A stretch of DNA of 64,000 nucleotides from Micromonospora sp. WMMD1102 (GCF_029626265.1 NZ_JARUBN010000001.1:6947001-7011000), one strand, 5' to 3'. Shown: positions 42,065 to 53,045, counted from the stretch's first letter. Notes: generated from the sequence alone by a model not told the origin. Translations and numbers: made by a program.

Positions 42065-43090
42065 ATGAAGGCGGCCGTCTACCAGCGCACCGGCGATGCG
42101 TCCGTGATCGAGGTGCTGGACCGGCCGGTGCCGGAGCCGGGTCCGGGCGAGGTGCTGGTCCGGGTCGCCGTCTCCGGGGTGAACCCCACCGACTGGAAGT
42201 CACGGCAGGGCGACGGCTCCGGCGCACCGCCCCCGCACGGCTGGCAGATCCCGAACCAGGACGGTGCCGGGATCGTCGAGTCGGTCGGTACCGGCGTCGA
42301 CGCCAAGCTGCTCGGCGAGCGGGTGTGGATCTGGGAGGCGGCCTGGCAGCGGCCCTGGGGCACCGCGGCGGAGTACACGGTGGTACCGGTACGCCAGGTG
42401 GTGCGGCTCGGTTCCGCCTCGTTCGACCTCGGCGCCGCCCTCGGCATCCCGTTCATGACCGCGCACCGCTGTCTGACGGCCGGCGAGACGATGCCGGACC
42501 GACTCGACGTCGGGGCGCTGACCGGGCGCACCGTACTGGTCCAGGGTGGGGCGGGTGCGGTCGGCAACGCCGCCATCCAGCTCGCCCGCTGGGCGGATGC
42601 CACGATCATCGCCACGGTCAGCAGCCCGGAGAAGGCGCAGCTGGCGGTCGCGGCCGGCGCCTCCCACGTGATCAACTATCGTGAGCAGGACGTGGTGGCC
42701 GAGGTCCGGAAGGTCGCGCCGGGCGGGGTGGACGCGATCGTCGAGGTCGCCGCCGCCCGCAACGCCGAGGTCGACTGCCAGGTGATCGGCGCCAACGGCG
42801 CGGTCGCGGTGTACGCCGACGACGGCGGCGCCGCGCTCACTCTGCCGGTCCGCCCGCTGATGGTGCCGAACGCCCGCTGGCAGTTCGTCCTCGTCTACAC
42901 GCTGCCGACGGTCGCCAAGGCGCACGCGGTGACCGACGTCGCCGCCGCCGCGTCCGCCGGGGTGCTCCGGGTCGGCGCCGAGGCGGGGCTGCCGCTGCAC
43001 TACTACCCGCTGGACGAGGTGGCCCGGGCGCACGAGGCCGTGCAGAACTCGGCGGTCGGCAAGGTGCTGGTGGTGACAAGCGACTCCTGA
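42065..43090 (+). CDS. NADPH:quinone oxidoreductase-type (zinc-independent) MDR protein
   Basis: The 341-residue protein is a quinone reductase-like member of the medium-chain dehydrogenases: MKAAVYQRTGDASVIEVLDR, GVNPTDWKSRQGDG, and the nucleotide-binding VLVQGGAGAVGNAAIQLARW. It lacks the structural zinc cysteines, typical of quinone oxidoreductases. ATG 42065 follows GGAGGAG. It is divergent from the acyltransferase. The substrate is not identifiable. Confidence 0.87.
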   Translation: MKAAVYQRTGDASVIEVLDRPVPEPGPGEVLVRVAVSGVNPTDWKSRQGDGSGAPPPHGWQIPNQDGAGIVESVGTGVDAKLLGERVWIWEAAWQRPWGTAAEYTVVPVRQVVRLGSASFDLGAALGIPFMTAHRCLTAGETMPDRLDVGALTGRTVLVQGGAGAVGNAAIQLARWADATIIATVSSPEKAQLAVAAGASHVINYREQDVVAEVRKVAPGGVDAIVEVAAARNAEVDCQVIGANGAVAVYADDGGAALTLPVRPLMVPNARWQFVLVYTLPTVAKAHAVTDVAAAASAGVLRVGAEAGLPLHYYPLDEVARAHEAVQNSAVGKVLVVTSDS

Positions 43091-43120
43091 CCCCGCCCCG
43101 CGCGGCGGCGCCGGTCCGCC

Positions 43121-43160
43121 GGGTGCCGCCACGACGGGCCGGGTGCCGCCACGACGGGCC
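43121..43160. repeat. Tandem 20-bp repeat
   Basis: GGGTGCCGCCACGACGGGCC occurs twice without a gap (43121-43140 and 43141-43160), between two gene ends. It is probably a recent slippage duplication. No coding role is likely, since 20 is not a multiple of three. Confidence 0.8.
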
Positions 43161-43162
43161 AG

Positions 43163-44511
43163 TCAGCGGCGGACCGTGGGCGGGTTGACGTGCCACCACT
43201 GCCTGCCGTCGGCGGAGAGCCATCCGACGGAGGAGTCCTGGTTGCCGGACTGTGCGTACCCGCCGGGGACGGCGACCGCCGACGCGCCGGGCCCGACCGG
43301 GATCTCCCGGAGCCGCTCACCCCGGTCGAGGCCCTCGAACATCAGCGGGTTCTCGCCGGCCAGGATGCCAGCCTGGATCAGCAGTGTGCCGTCCGGCCGG
43401 AGCGCTGCCTCGATCCTCCGGTCGCCGACCTCGGCCCGCGCGGCCGTACGCTGCCAGCTCCGCCCCTGGTCCGCACTGCGGTACACCCGCAGGTCGCCGT
43501 CGACCTGACCGACCGCGTACGCCACCCCGTCGCCGATCGCCAGGTCAGCCGCACCGAAGTTGCCGCCGGCAGCGACGTCCTCGGGGAGGACCGACCGCCG
43601 CCAGGTCCGCCCGCCGTCCCGGCTGGTGCTTATCGCGCTGCCGCTGAAGATGACCGCCCCCTCCGAGACGGTGCCGTTCGGCTCCTGCACCGAGCCGACT
43701 CGTTTGTCCGTCCAGCCGGTGGCCCACAGTCCGGCCCCGGCTGGTAGGCCCTCGATCACCCGGGCGCCGTGCAGCGGCACTAGTCGGGCGAGCTTGACGA
43801 CGTCCCCGGTCGTCGGGTCCGCCGCGAGCACGGTCAACCCGTCGATGCCGGACCTCCGCTCCACCGGCCGGAACGTCTCCGGCACCGCGGCGACCTCGGT
43901 GATCCCGGTCCTCCGCCAGTTGACCCCGCCGTCGGTGCTGGCCAGCCAGAACTCCTCGCGCCGCTGGATGTCGATCCACCCCTCGGCGGTTCGCGGATTT
44001 GTCTGCACCTCGGCGACAAGCGTCCGGGGCGCCACCACCCGCAGGTGGACCCCGCTGTTGTCCGGCACCGGCAACTGGTACGACCTCCAACTCGCGCCCC
44101 CCGTCCACGCTGGCCGCGAGCCGGATCGCGCAGTTGTTGTCACCCTGGCAGTCGCTGTACCGCAGGTAGAGGTGGCGCAGGTCGCCGGCGAGTATCCGGC
44201 CGGTCAGCGTCGACGGATTCGGCACACCGCCGACGGCCGAGGCGCTCGGTCCCGGCGTCGGCACCAGGTCTGGCGTGCGGTCGGGTCTGAGCGGCGGGCC
44301 GAGGGTGCGACCGGTCACCACCGCCGTCACCGGGCGGCAGGACACGCCAGACGGCCCCGGCGCCGACGGCGACCACGGCTGCCAGCGTGGCGGCACCGGC
44401 TGCCCGGGTACGCCGCTGCCGCTGCCGCGCTCGGCGTTCCACGTCGGCGAAGTGCGGCCGGAACGCGGCCTGAGCCGTCTGGCCGAGGCCGGAAAAATCG
44501 AATTCGGACAT
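43163..44511 (-). pseudogene. BNR/sialidase-like membrane protein, broken by two frameshifts
   Basis: Three successive minus-strand frames are needed to read this protein. The N terminus from ATG 44509-44511 is EFDFSGLGQTAQAAFRPHF and a transmembrane segment (GAATLAAVVAVGAGAVW). It continues in a second frame with LRHLYLRYSDCQGDNNCAIR and in a third with LASTDGGVNWRRTG, STSRDGGRTWRRS and YRSADQGRSWQRT, which are Asp-box (BNR) repeats. Each switch is +1; the second falls in the C6 run at 44097-44102. The intact paralogue is at 56634. The partner sigma factor lies just upstream. Confidence 0.75.
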
Positions 44512-44565
44512 GGAGAACCTCCGGTTGGAGCGGGTATCGGTCACGATGGATGAGAACCGGACGGT

Positions 44566-45099
44566 TCAGCGACGCTGCGTCCTGCCACCGACGGTGGCGG
44601 TGCTTCCCGGACCGGACGACTCGATCACGTGCCCGGCGAGGGCCTGCCGGCCGCGTACCAGTCGGGCCTTGACGGCATCCACCGAGCAGCCGAGCGTCGC
44701 GGCTACCTCGGCCACCGGCAGGTCGCCGAGGTGGTGCAGCACCACGGTCTCCCGGATGGCCCGGGGCAGCCGTTGCAGGGCCGCGACCAGTGCCACGTGG
44801 TCCGGCGACAGTTCCGGGCTGGCCCGGTCGGCCCTGCCCAGCCGGCCGGAGCGGATCAGCCGGTCGAGCCACAGCCGGCGCCGGAACCGGCGCCGGGCCA
44901 CGTTCAGCGCGACGGTGCGCAGCCACGCCTCCGGGTTCTCGACCTGGCGGAACCGGCCCGGCCGGGCCAGCGCCCGGACGAACGCCTCCTGCACGGCGTC
45001 CTGCGCCTCGGCGTAGTCGGCGGTCACCCCGAAGAGCTGGGCCACCAGCCGGGCCGCCGAAGCCGCGTACACCTCTCGAATTGCCTGCTGTCCGTCCAC
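44566..45099 (-). CDS. ECF RNA polymerase sigma factor (SigE-like), copy 1
   Basis: A 177-residue ECF sigma factor. Region 2 reads GVTADYAEAQDAVQEAFVRA and NPEAWLRTVALN; region 4 is RLPRAIRETVVLHHLGDLPV, then AEVAATLGCSVDAVKARLVR. No anti-sigma factor of the usual ZAS type is near. The next gene is a membrane BNR-repeat protein. A second, similar pair lies at 56634-58276. The BNR protein is a candidate regulator, which is inference. Confidence 0.9.
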   Translation of the reverse strand: MDGQQAIREVYAASAARLVAQLFGVTADYAEAQDAVQEAFVRALARPGRFRQVENPEAWLRTVALNVARRRFRRRLWLDRLIRSGRLGRADRASPELSPDHVALVAALQRLPRAIRETVVLHHLGDLPVAEVAATLGCSVDAVKARLVRGRQALAGHVIESSGPGSTATVGGRTQRR

Positions 45100-45242
45100 A
45101 CCATCCCCTGCCTACCGACCGTGTCACTCCTACGACCCCTGGCCGGGGAGTCCGGTGACATCCGGGATCGATGGCCGCCTGCGGTGGCCGGTCGGTGCTG
45201 GTGGTGGTGCCACGGCTCCGCCCCTGGAGGCGGTGGACGAGG

Positions 45243-46157
45243 CTACGGGACGAGGACGATCTTTCCGCGCAGCCGGCCCGCCGCCACCAACCGGTGCGCG
45301 TGGGCCGCCTCCGCCAGCGGCAGCGAGGCGGCGACCCTGGTCCGCAGCCGCCCCTTGGCGACCTCGGTCATCAACTCCGCCAGCCTCGGCTGGTCGAGCC
45401 GGATCAGCACCGTCTGCTGCCGGATCCCGCGCGGCGGGTCGAGCGGTGGGACCGGCCGGGTCGTCACCAGGATGCCGCCGTCGGCGAGCGGGGCCGCGGC
45501 CGGCGCCCCGACCGGCACCGCGTCGAGGACCGCCGGAACCGGTTCGAGGTCGGACAGGTCGGCGGAGCGGGGCAGCACCTCGGCCACCCCGAGGCCGCGT
45601 ACCCACTCCTCGTCGTCGGAGCTGGCGACTGCGATGACCCGGTGTCCGGCCCGGGCCGCCAACTGGGCGGCGAAGCCGCCCACCCCGCCGCTGGCGCCGG
45701 TGACCAGCACCGTCGAGCCGGGAGCCAGCGACATCATCGCCAGCGCCTGCCGGGCGGTCAGCGCGTTCAGCGGTACGGTCGCCGCCTCGGTCGCGTCCAG
45801 TTCGTCCGGTACGCCGACCAGCCAGTCCGGCTTGGCCACCACGAACTCGGCGTACGCCCCGACGGCGCCCCGGGTGAGATACCACGGCACCATCCCGGCG
45901 ACCCGGCTGCCGGGCCGGTGTCCGGGCACCCCGTCGCCGACCGCCAGCACGTCACCGGCGAAGTCCCAGCCGAGCAGGAACGGCGGCTCGACCGGTCCAC
46001 CGGGAATGTGCCCGGTCCGGGCGGCCAGGTCGGCGGGGTGCACCGCCGCCGCGCGTACCCGGACGAGGATCTCGCCGGGGCCGGCGACCGGGTCCGGTCG
46101 CTCGACCACCCGCAGCACACCGGGACCGCCCAGTGCCGTCACCGCCACCGCTCGCAT
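45243..46157 (-). CDS. NADP-dependent MDR oxidoreductase (zinc-independent)
   Basis: The 304-residue protein has the quinone-oxidoreductase-like start MRAVAVTALGGPGVLRVVER, AAAVHPADLAARTG, and the Rossmann motif VLVTGASGGVGGFAAQLAAR. No catalytic zinc ligands are seen. ATG 46157 is preceded by GGAAGGGG. It is unrelated in sequence to the enzyme at 42065 within 50 residues at the N terminus, but belongs to the same superfamily. The substrate is unknown. Confidence 0.85.
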   Translation of the reverse strand: MRAVAVTALGGPGVLRVVERPDPVAGPGEILVRVRAAAVHPADLAARTGHIPGGPVEPPFLLGWDFAGDVLAVGDGVPGHRPGSRVAGMVPWYLTRGAVGAYAEFVVAKPDWLVGVPDELDATEAATVPLNALTARQALAMMSLAPGSTVLVTGASGGVGGFAAQLAARAGHRVIAVASSDDEEWVRGLGVAEVLPRSADLSDLEPVPAVLDAVPVGAPAAAPLADGGILVTTRPVPPLDPPRGIRQQTVLIRLDQPRLAELMTEVAKGRLRTRVAASLPLAEAAHAHRLVAAGRLRGKIVLVP

Positions 46158-46310
46158 CGCCAACCCCTTCCGCGTGGCCAACATCCTTCCGGCGCGACTT
46201 CGGGTTGGCAACGGGTCACCCGGGAAGAACGGACCGGCAGGTGACGGCAGGTGCGCTGGTCGGCCGAGCGCCGACGGCTCACGGGTGACGGCCGACAGCC
46301 GGACGTACGG

Positions 46311-47954
46311 TCAGGGCAGTTCGATCACCTCCAGGGTGCCGGCGGCGTAGTCGGCGCGTACCCGCTTCTTGTCGAACTTGCCGACCGAGGTCTTCGGCAC
46401 CCCGTCGACGAACGACCACCGCTCGGGCAGCTGCCATCCGGCGACCCGGTCGGCGAGGAAGTCCCGCAGTTCCTCGGCACCGACCGTGGCGTTCTCCTGG
46501 CGTACCACCGTCGCGAGTGGACGCTCCTCCCAGCGCGGGTCCGGTACGCCGACCACGCACGCCTCCAGCACCGCCGGGTGGGCCATCAGCGCGTTCTCCA
46601 ACTCGACCGAGGAGATCCACTCGCCACCGGACTTGATCACGTCCTTGGCCCGGTCGGTGAGGGTGATGAAGCCGTCCGCCGAGAGCGTGCCGACGTCACC
46701 GGTACGCAGCCAGCCGTCCCGGAACTTCTCCTCGTCGGGTGCGTCGTCGCCGACGTACCGGGCGGTCACCCACGGCCCGCGCACCTCCAGCTCGCCGACG
46801 GAGCTGCCGTCGGCGGGCAGCTGCCTGCCGTCCGGGCCGACGATCCGGGCGGCGACCCCGGCCGGCACCCGGCCCTGGGTGTAGCGGTAGCGCCAGGCCG
46901 CCTCGCCGGTCGCCCCGGCCGGCGGGCGGGCCACCGAGCCGAGCGGGGACATCTCGGTCATCCCCCAGGCGTGGATCACGTCGATCCGGTGCCGCTCGGC
47001 GAAGGCGTGCATCAGCGCGGGTGGGCAGGCCGAGCCGCCGACGATCACCTCGGTCAGCGAGGAGGTGTCCACCTCGTTGTTGTCCAGGTAGTTCAGCAGG
47101 TCGGTCCAGATCGTCGGCACCGCGCCGGCCAGGGTGGGCCGCTCGGCCGCGATCATCTCGGCGATCGGCGCACCCTGGAGGAACCGGTCCGGCATCACCA
47201 GCGAGGCACCGCACATGAAGGCGGCGTACGGGATGCCCCAGGACATCGCGTGGAACATCGGCACGATGGCGAGTTCCCGGGTGGTCGGGCCGAGCCCGAA
47301 CGACTCCGGCAGGCAGATCTGCACCGAGTGCAGCCAGATCGACCGGTGCGAGTAGGCGACGCCCTTCGGGTTGCCGGTGGTCCCCGACGTGTAGCAGAGC
47401 GCCGCGGCGTCCCGCTCGTCCAGCTCCGGCCAGTCGTACCGGTCCGGCCTGTCGCGCAGCAGGTCGTCCCACCGGTGTACGGCGACCCGCCCGCCGCCGG
47501 CCGCCAGCAGCCGCTCCGGGTCACCGTCGCCGACCACCACGACGTGCTCTACAGTGGACATCTCGGGTAACGCCATGGCCAGCAGCGGGATAAGGGTCGA
47601 GTCGACGAGCACCACCCGGTCCTCGGCGTGGTTGGCGATGTAGGCCACCTGGCCGGGAAAGAGGCGGATGTTGAGGGTGTGCAGCACGGCGCCCATGCTC
47701 GGCACCGCGAAGTAGGCGACCAGGTGCTCGGCGTTGTTCCACATGAAGGTGGCGACCCGCTGGTCACCGGTGACCCCGAGGTCGTCCCGGAGCGCGTGCG
47801 CGAGCCGGGCCGCCGCCGCACCGACCTCGGCGTACGTCGTCCGGCGGGAGCTTTCGCCCAGCCAGGTGGCCACCTCGGCGCGGCCGTGCACCGTGCTGCC
47901 GTGTTCGAGGATCCGGGAAATGAGCAGGGGCGCGTCCATCATCGTGCTACGCAT
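46311..47954 (-). CDS. Long-chain fatty-acid-CoA ligase-type AMP-binding enzyme
   Basis: The 547-residue enzyme carries the AMP-binding signature ALCYTSGTTGNPKGVAYSHR near 173-192, the A5 motif HAWGMTEMSPLG, and the A8 motif DRAKDVIKSGGEWISS. K near 525 in KTSVGKFDKKR is the adenylation lysine. It activates fatty or aryl acids to CoA thioesters. The start at ATG 47954 or 47942 cannot be separated. The upstream 100 bp hold the duplicated leaders of the NUDIX gene on the other strand. Confidence 0.92.
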   Translation of the reverse strand: MRSTMMDAPLLISRILEHGSTVHGRAEVATWLGESSRRTTYAEVGAAAARLAHALRDDLGVTGDQRVATFMWNNAEHLVAYFAVPSMGAVLHTLNIRLFPGQVAYIANHAEDRVVLVDSTLIPLLAMALPEMSTVEHVVVVGDGDPERLLAAGGGRVAVHRWDDLLRDRPDRYDWPELDERDAAALCYTSGTTGNPKGVAYSHRSIWLHSVQICLPESFGLGPTTRELAIVPMFHAMSWGIPYAAFMCGASLVMPDRFLQGAPIAEMIAAERPTLAGAVPTIWTDLLNYLDNNEVDTSSLTEVIVGGSACPPALMHAFAERHRIDVIHAWGMTEMSPLGSVARPPAGATGEAAWRYRYTQGRVPAGVAARIVGPDGRQLPADGSSVGELEVRGPWVTARYVGDDAPDEEKFRDGWLRTGDVGTLSADGFITLTDRAKDVIKSGGEWISSVELENALMAHPAVLEACVVGVPDPRWEERPLATVVRQENATVGAEELRDFLADRVAGWQLPERWSFVDGVPKTSVGKFDKKRVRADYAAGTLEVIELP

Positions 47955-47987
47955 AGATCACAACCTAGTGTCGCAGCTCACATCCTG

Positions 47988-48056
47988 ACCACCCGGAGGA
48001 CGAGCCGATGAGCACCCGGAGGACGAGCCGATGAAAGGCATGGGGACGAGTCGATG
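47988..48056 (+). repeat. Triplicated 23-bp ribosome-site/start unit before NUDIX
   Basis: Three 23-bp copies of the same unit, at 47988-48010, 48011-48033 and 48034-48056, each end in CGATG. The first two differ at only two bases, and the third is diverged. In each, a GGAGGA- or GGGGA-type ribosome site precedes an ATG by about 7 bases. The third ATG starts the NUDIX gene. Confidence 0.8.
48008..48034 (+). CDS. Leader mini-ORF 1 (8 aa)
   Basis: ATG 48008 with GGAGGA upstream encodes MSTRRTSR and stops at 48032-48034. The stop overlaps the start of mini-ORF 2 by four bases (ATGA). It is likely a translated leader; its function in NUDIX expression is inferred from coupling. Confidence 0.5.
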   Translation: MSTRRTSR

Positions 48057-48057
48057 A
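48031..48057 (+). CDS. Leader mini-ORF 2 (8 aa)
   Basis: ATG 48031 with GGAGGA upstream encodes MKGMGTSR and stops at 48055-48057. The stop overlaps the NUDIX start at 48054 by four bases. It would deliver ribosomes directly to the NUDIX start codon. Confidence 0.5.
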   Translation: MKGMGTSR

Positions 48058-48548
48058 GCAGCATCCCATGGGCCGAGTCGTACCTCGGTCAGCTTCGCGC
48101 CCTGGCCGGCGACCGTACGCTGATGTTCGTCGGTGCCCGCGCCGTGCTGCGCGACGCGGCCGGCCAGGTGCTGCTGATCGAACGCTCCGACAACGGCTAC
48201 TGGGCGATGCCGGCCGGCGCGATGGAACTCGGCGAGTCGATCGCCGAGTGTGCCGTCCGCGAGGTCTGGGAGGAGACCGGGCTGACCGCCGGTGCGGTGA
48301 CCCCGTTCGCCATGTACACCGGCCCGGACCGCACCTTCACCAACATGTACGGCGACACGTACCAGCTCTTCGTGGTCGCCTTCCGGGTCGACGCCTGGTC
48401 CGGCGAGCTGCTCACCAGCACCGACGAGACCACGAACGCCGGCTTCTTCCCCCCGCGCTCGCTGCCCGCGCCGCTCGCCGGCACGGTGCCGGAAACCCTG
48501 GACGACCTGGCCGTCTTCGAGCGGACCAGCCAGATCGTCCTGAAATAG
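48054..48548 (+). CDS. NUDIX hydrolase
   Basis: A 164-residue NUDIX enzyme. The Nudix box reads GAMELGESIAECAVREVWEE followed by TG, near 61-83, with the glutamates that bind the metal. Residues LMFVGARAVLRDAAGQVLLI form the first strands. NUDIX enzymes hydrolyse nucleoside diphosphates linked to another group. The start is at 48054 behind two mini-ORFs. The gene converges on the DHA2 exporter with an 8-bp gap. Confidence 0.92.
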   Translation: MSSIPWAESYLGQLRALAGDRTLMFVGARAVLRDAAGQVLLIERSDNGYWAMPAGAMELGESIAECAVREVWEETGLTAGAVTPFAMYTGPDRTFTNMYGDTYQLFVVAFRVDAWSGELLTSTDETTNAGFFPPRSLPAPLAGTVPETLDDLAVFERTSQIVLK

Positions 48549-48555
48549 CCCCGGC

Positions 48556-50217
<1,662 letters not shown>

Positions 50218-50246
50218 CTACCGCCCGTCCCCGGCTGTCCGCGCGG

Positions 50247-50287
50247 CCGGGCCCCGCCGATCCGCACGAGCGGTCGACGGGGCCCGG
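50247..50287. terminator. Stem-loop downstream of the DJ-1 gene
   Basis: CCGGGCCCCG (50247-50256) pairs with CGGGGCCCGG (50278-50287) around a 21-base loop. It lies just after the minus-strand DJ-1 gene and before the exporter start. No T-tract follows, so it may act as a terminator or attenuator. Confidence 0.45.
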
Positions 50288-50324
50288 CGGGCAACCGTAC
50301 GGCTGGTTCCCCGGCGCCGGAGGG

Positions 50325-50873
50325 TCAGTGCCGGCCCTCGGCGAGTTCCTCCACGAGCTTGGCGCAGAACGCCGGCAGGTCGTCCGGCTTGCGGCTGGTC
50401 ACCAGGCCGTTGTCGACGTGGCACTCCTCGTCGACCCAGTTCGCGCCGGCGTTCGACAGGTCGGTGCGCAGGCTCGGCCAGGAGGTGAGGGTACGCCCCT
50501 TCACCACGTCGGCGTCGATCATCGTCCATGGCGCGTGGCAGATCGCCCCGACCGGCTTCCCGGCGTCGAAGAACGCCCGGACGAACCGGACCGCGTCCGG
50601 GTCGGCCCGCAGCGCGTCCGGGTTGGCCACCCCGCCGGGCAGCACCAACCCGTCGTAGGCCGTCGGGTCCGCGTCGGCCACGGTCGTGTCGACGTCGTAC
50701 CGGCCGGACTTGTCCAGGTGCTGGAAAGCCTGGATCTGGCCGCTTTCCAGGGAGACCAGCTCGACCTGTCCGCCGGCCGCCTCGACCGCCTCCCGGGGCT
50801 TGGTGTACTCGACTTCCTCGACCCCGTCGGTGGCCAGGAACGCGATGCGCTTGCCCTGCAACGTCGCGGTCAT
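50325..50873 (-). CDS. DJ-1/PfpI-family protein
   Basis: The 182-residue protein has the class-I glutamine-amidotransferase-like fold: RIAFLATDGVEEVEYTKPRE, DGLVLPGGVANPDALR, and GAICHAPWTMID with the nucleophile Cys112. This is the PfpI/YhbO group of stress-related deglycase/peptidase-like enzymes. ATG 50871-50873 follows AAAGGAG. It is divergent from hldE. Confidence 0.92.
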   Translation of the reverse strand: MTATLQGKRIAFLATDGVEEVEYTKPREAVEAAGGQVELVSLESGQIQAFQHLDKSGRYDVDTTVADADPTAYDGLVLPGGVANPDALRADPDAVRFVRAFFDAGKPVGAICHAPWTMIDADVVKGRTLTSWPSLRTDLSNAGANWVDEECHVDNGLVTSRKPDDLPAFCAKLVEELAEGRH

Positions 50874-51059
50874 GTCGATTCTCCTTTCCGAGAGCTGGGA
50901 ACAGGGGGATGTGCCGCGACGACCTGATCGGTCACGTCGGCATGGAAATGACGTTCCCGGTACGCCGGGGGCCAAACCCGCCGCACCTGCCACCACCACC
51001 CTCGGGACGGGTACGGCGGAAGCAGGTTTGCCCGGTCGGGCACCGGGGACCCGCGCCAC

Positions 51060-53045
51060 ATGGCGACAGACGCAGCGGAACAGCGCCGGTTGGCCTCGGT
51101 GGTGGAGAGCTGGCTCGGCAGGGGCGTACTGGTGGTCGGCGACGCCATGCTCGACGAGTGGCGGTTCGCCGAGTCGGACCGGCTCTGCCGGGAGGCGCCG
51201 GCGCCGGTGCTGACCCTGCGTCGCCGGCTGACCGCCGCCGGAGGCGCCGCGAACACCGCCGTGAACCTCACCGCGCTGGGCGGCCGGGCCGCACTCGTCG
51301 CCCCGGTCGGTGCGGACGTCGCCGGTGACGAACTGCACGACTGCCTGGACCGGGCCGGGGTCTGGGACCGGACCATCAGCCAGCCCGGCCGGCCGACCCC
51401 GGTGAAGCGCAGGCTGCTCGCCGCCGACCAGATCCTGCTCCGCGAGGACGAGGGCGACGCCGACGAGACCCTGCCCGAGCAGGGCGTACACCGGATGTTG
51501 AACGCCCTGGCCAGGGCGACCGAGGAGCTGCGGGCGGACCGGGACGGCCAACCGCCGACCCTGGTGGTCTGCGACTACGGCCTGGGCGCGCTGCCGGAGG
51601 CGGTCCGGAGCTGGCTGGTCCGGCACCGCGACTCGTTCGCCACCGTCGCCCTGGACGCGCACGACCTGGCCTACTGGCGTGGGCTCGCCCCGACCGTGGT
51701 GACCCCGAGCTTCGCCGAGGCGACCCGGCTGCTCGACGAGGCGGTGGCCACCGGTCCGGCCAGCCCGACGGCGGCGGTCGCCGGCACCCGGGTCAGCGTC
51801 GCCGAGGACGGCAGCACGGTGGCCGTCGGCGGCCGGGCCGGGCCGGACACCGGCAAGGACGCGGACGGCGGCGCGGCCGAGGTGACCGGTACCGGATGTG
51901 GTGCCGGGCGGCCGGCTCCGACGTTCGCCGCCGGCGGCGCGGACGACGGCGGCCGGGACGGCGACGGCTCCGCCGCACCGGACGGTACGACGCCGGGCGG
52001 CGGGGAGACCGGCCCGGCCGGCGGTGACGGCATCACGGTGACCGGTGACGAGATCGGGGTCTCCGGCGACGACATCGTGGTGGCCGGCGACGAGTCGTCC
52101 AGTGCCGCCGGTGCGCCGGGAGCCGCCGGTGGTCGCCCGGTCGCGGGCGGCGGCCTCAGCCGGGCGCTGGTCGCCCAGGCCCGCCTCGCCGAGCTGCGGG
52201 AACGCACCGGAGCCGACGTGGTGGCGGTGACCCTGGACGCCGAGGGCGCGGTGGTGGGCGGCGCCGACGGGCACTCCCGGCGCAGCCACGCCACACCGGT
52301 GCCGGCGAGCTACGCCGTCGGCGCCGGTGACGCGTACCTGGCCGCGATGACGCTGGCGCTGGCCGCCGGTGCGCCGCTGCCGAGCGCGGCCCAGCTGGCC
52401 CAGCTCGCCGCGACCACCACCGTCTCGGACACCGGCACCTGCGTCTGCCTGCGCGAGGACCTGCTCGCCGCGCTCAACCCGGCCGGCGGCGGACCGGGCC
52501 GGACCGTGCTCGACCGGGACGCCCTGCTGGAACTCGTGGCGGGGCACCGGGCCGAGGGGCGGGCGGTGGTCTTCACCAACGGCTGCTTCGACGTGCTGCA
52601 CCGGGGGCACGTGCGCTATCTCGACCAGGCACGGGAACTCGGCGACCTGCTGGTGGTGGCGGTCAACTCCGACGACAGCGTACGCCGGCTCAAGGGCGCG
52701 GACCGGCCGGTGAACCCGGTCGAGGACCGGGTCGCGGTGCTCGCCGCACTCTCCTGTGTGGACCACGTGGTGGTCTTCGAGGAGGACTCGCCGGTCGCCC
52801 TGATCGAGGCGATCCGCCCCGACGTGTACGTCAAGGGCGGCGACTACCCGCCGGACATGGTCCCCGAGGCACCCCTGGTACGCCGGCTCGGCGGCCAGGT
52901 CCGCACCCTCGGCTACGTACCCGACAGGTCCACCTCGGCCGTGATCGACCGGATCCGCTCGCACGGCGACGACCGCCGCCAGGCGGTGGCGGCCGGCTCC
53001 GTCGACGAGGACGGCTCGGCGGCCGGGGCGAGTCACCGGGCGTGA
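51060..53045 (+). CDS. hldE: Bifunctional heptose kinase/adenylyltransferase-like (HldE/RfaE) with a large insertion
   Basis: The 661-residue protein combines an N-terminal PfkB sugar kinase (VVGDAMLDEWRFAESDRLCR, the AAGGAANTAVNL loop, VGAGDAY with Asp424) and a C-terminal cytidylyltransferase-like domain with TNGCFDVLHRGHVRYL (H514-R-G-H517) and VKGGDYPPD. It would phosphorylate and nucleotidylate a heptose. Between kinase strands, residues about 229-362 are a low-complexity G/D/T/A-rich insertion not normal for HldE. It is coupled to the GT2 gene by overlap. Confidence 0.88.
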   Translation: MATDAAEQRRLASVVESWLGRGVLVVGDAMLDEWRFAESDRLCREAPAPVLTLRRRLTAAGGAANTAVNLTALGGRAALVAPVGADVAGDELHDCLDRAGVWDRTISQPGRPTPVKRRLLAADQILLREDEGDADETLPEQGVHRMLNALARATEELRADRDGQPPTLVVCDYGLGALPEAVRSWLVRHRDSFATVALDAHDLAYWRGLAPTVVTPSFAEATRLLDEAVATGPASPTAAVAGTRVSVAEDGSTVAVGGRAGPDTGKDADGGAAEVTGTGCGAGRPAPTFAAGGADDGGRDGDGSAAPDGTTPGGGETGPAGGDGITVTGDEIGVSGDDIVVAGDESSSAAGAPGAAGGRPVAGGGLSRALVAQARLAELRERTGADVVAVTLDAEGAVVGGADGHSRRSHATPVPASYAVGAGDAYLAAMTLALAAGAPLPSAAQLAQLAATTTVSDTGTCVCLREDLLAALNPAGGGPGRTVLDRDALLELVAGHRAEGRAVVFTNGCFDVLHRGHVRYLDQARELGDLLVVAVNSDDSVRRLKGADRPVNPVEDRVAVLAALSCVDHVVVFEEDSPVALIEAIRPDVYVKGGDYPPDMVPEAPLVRRLGGQVRTLGYVPDRSTSAVIDRIRSHGDDRRQAVAAGSVDEDGSAAGASHRA

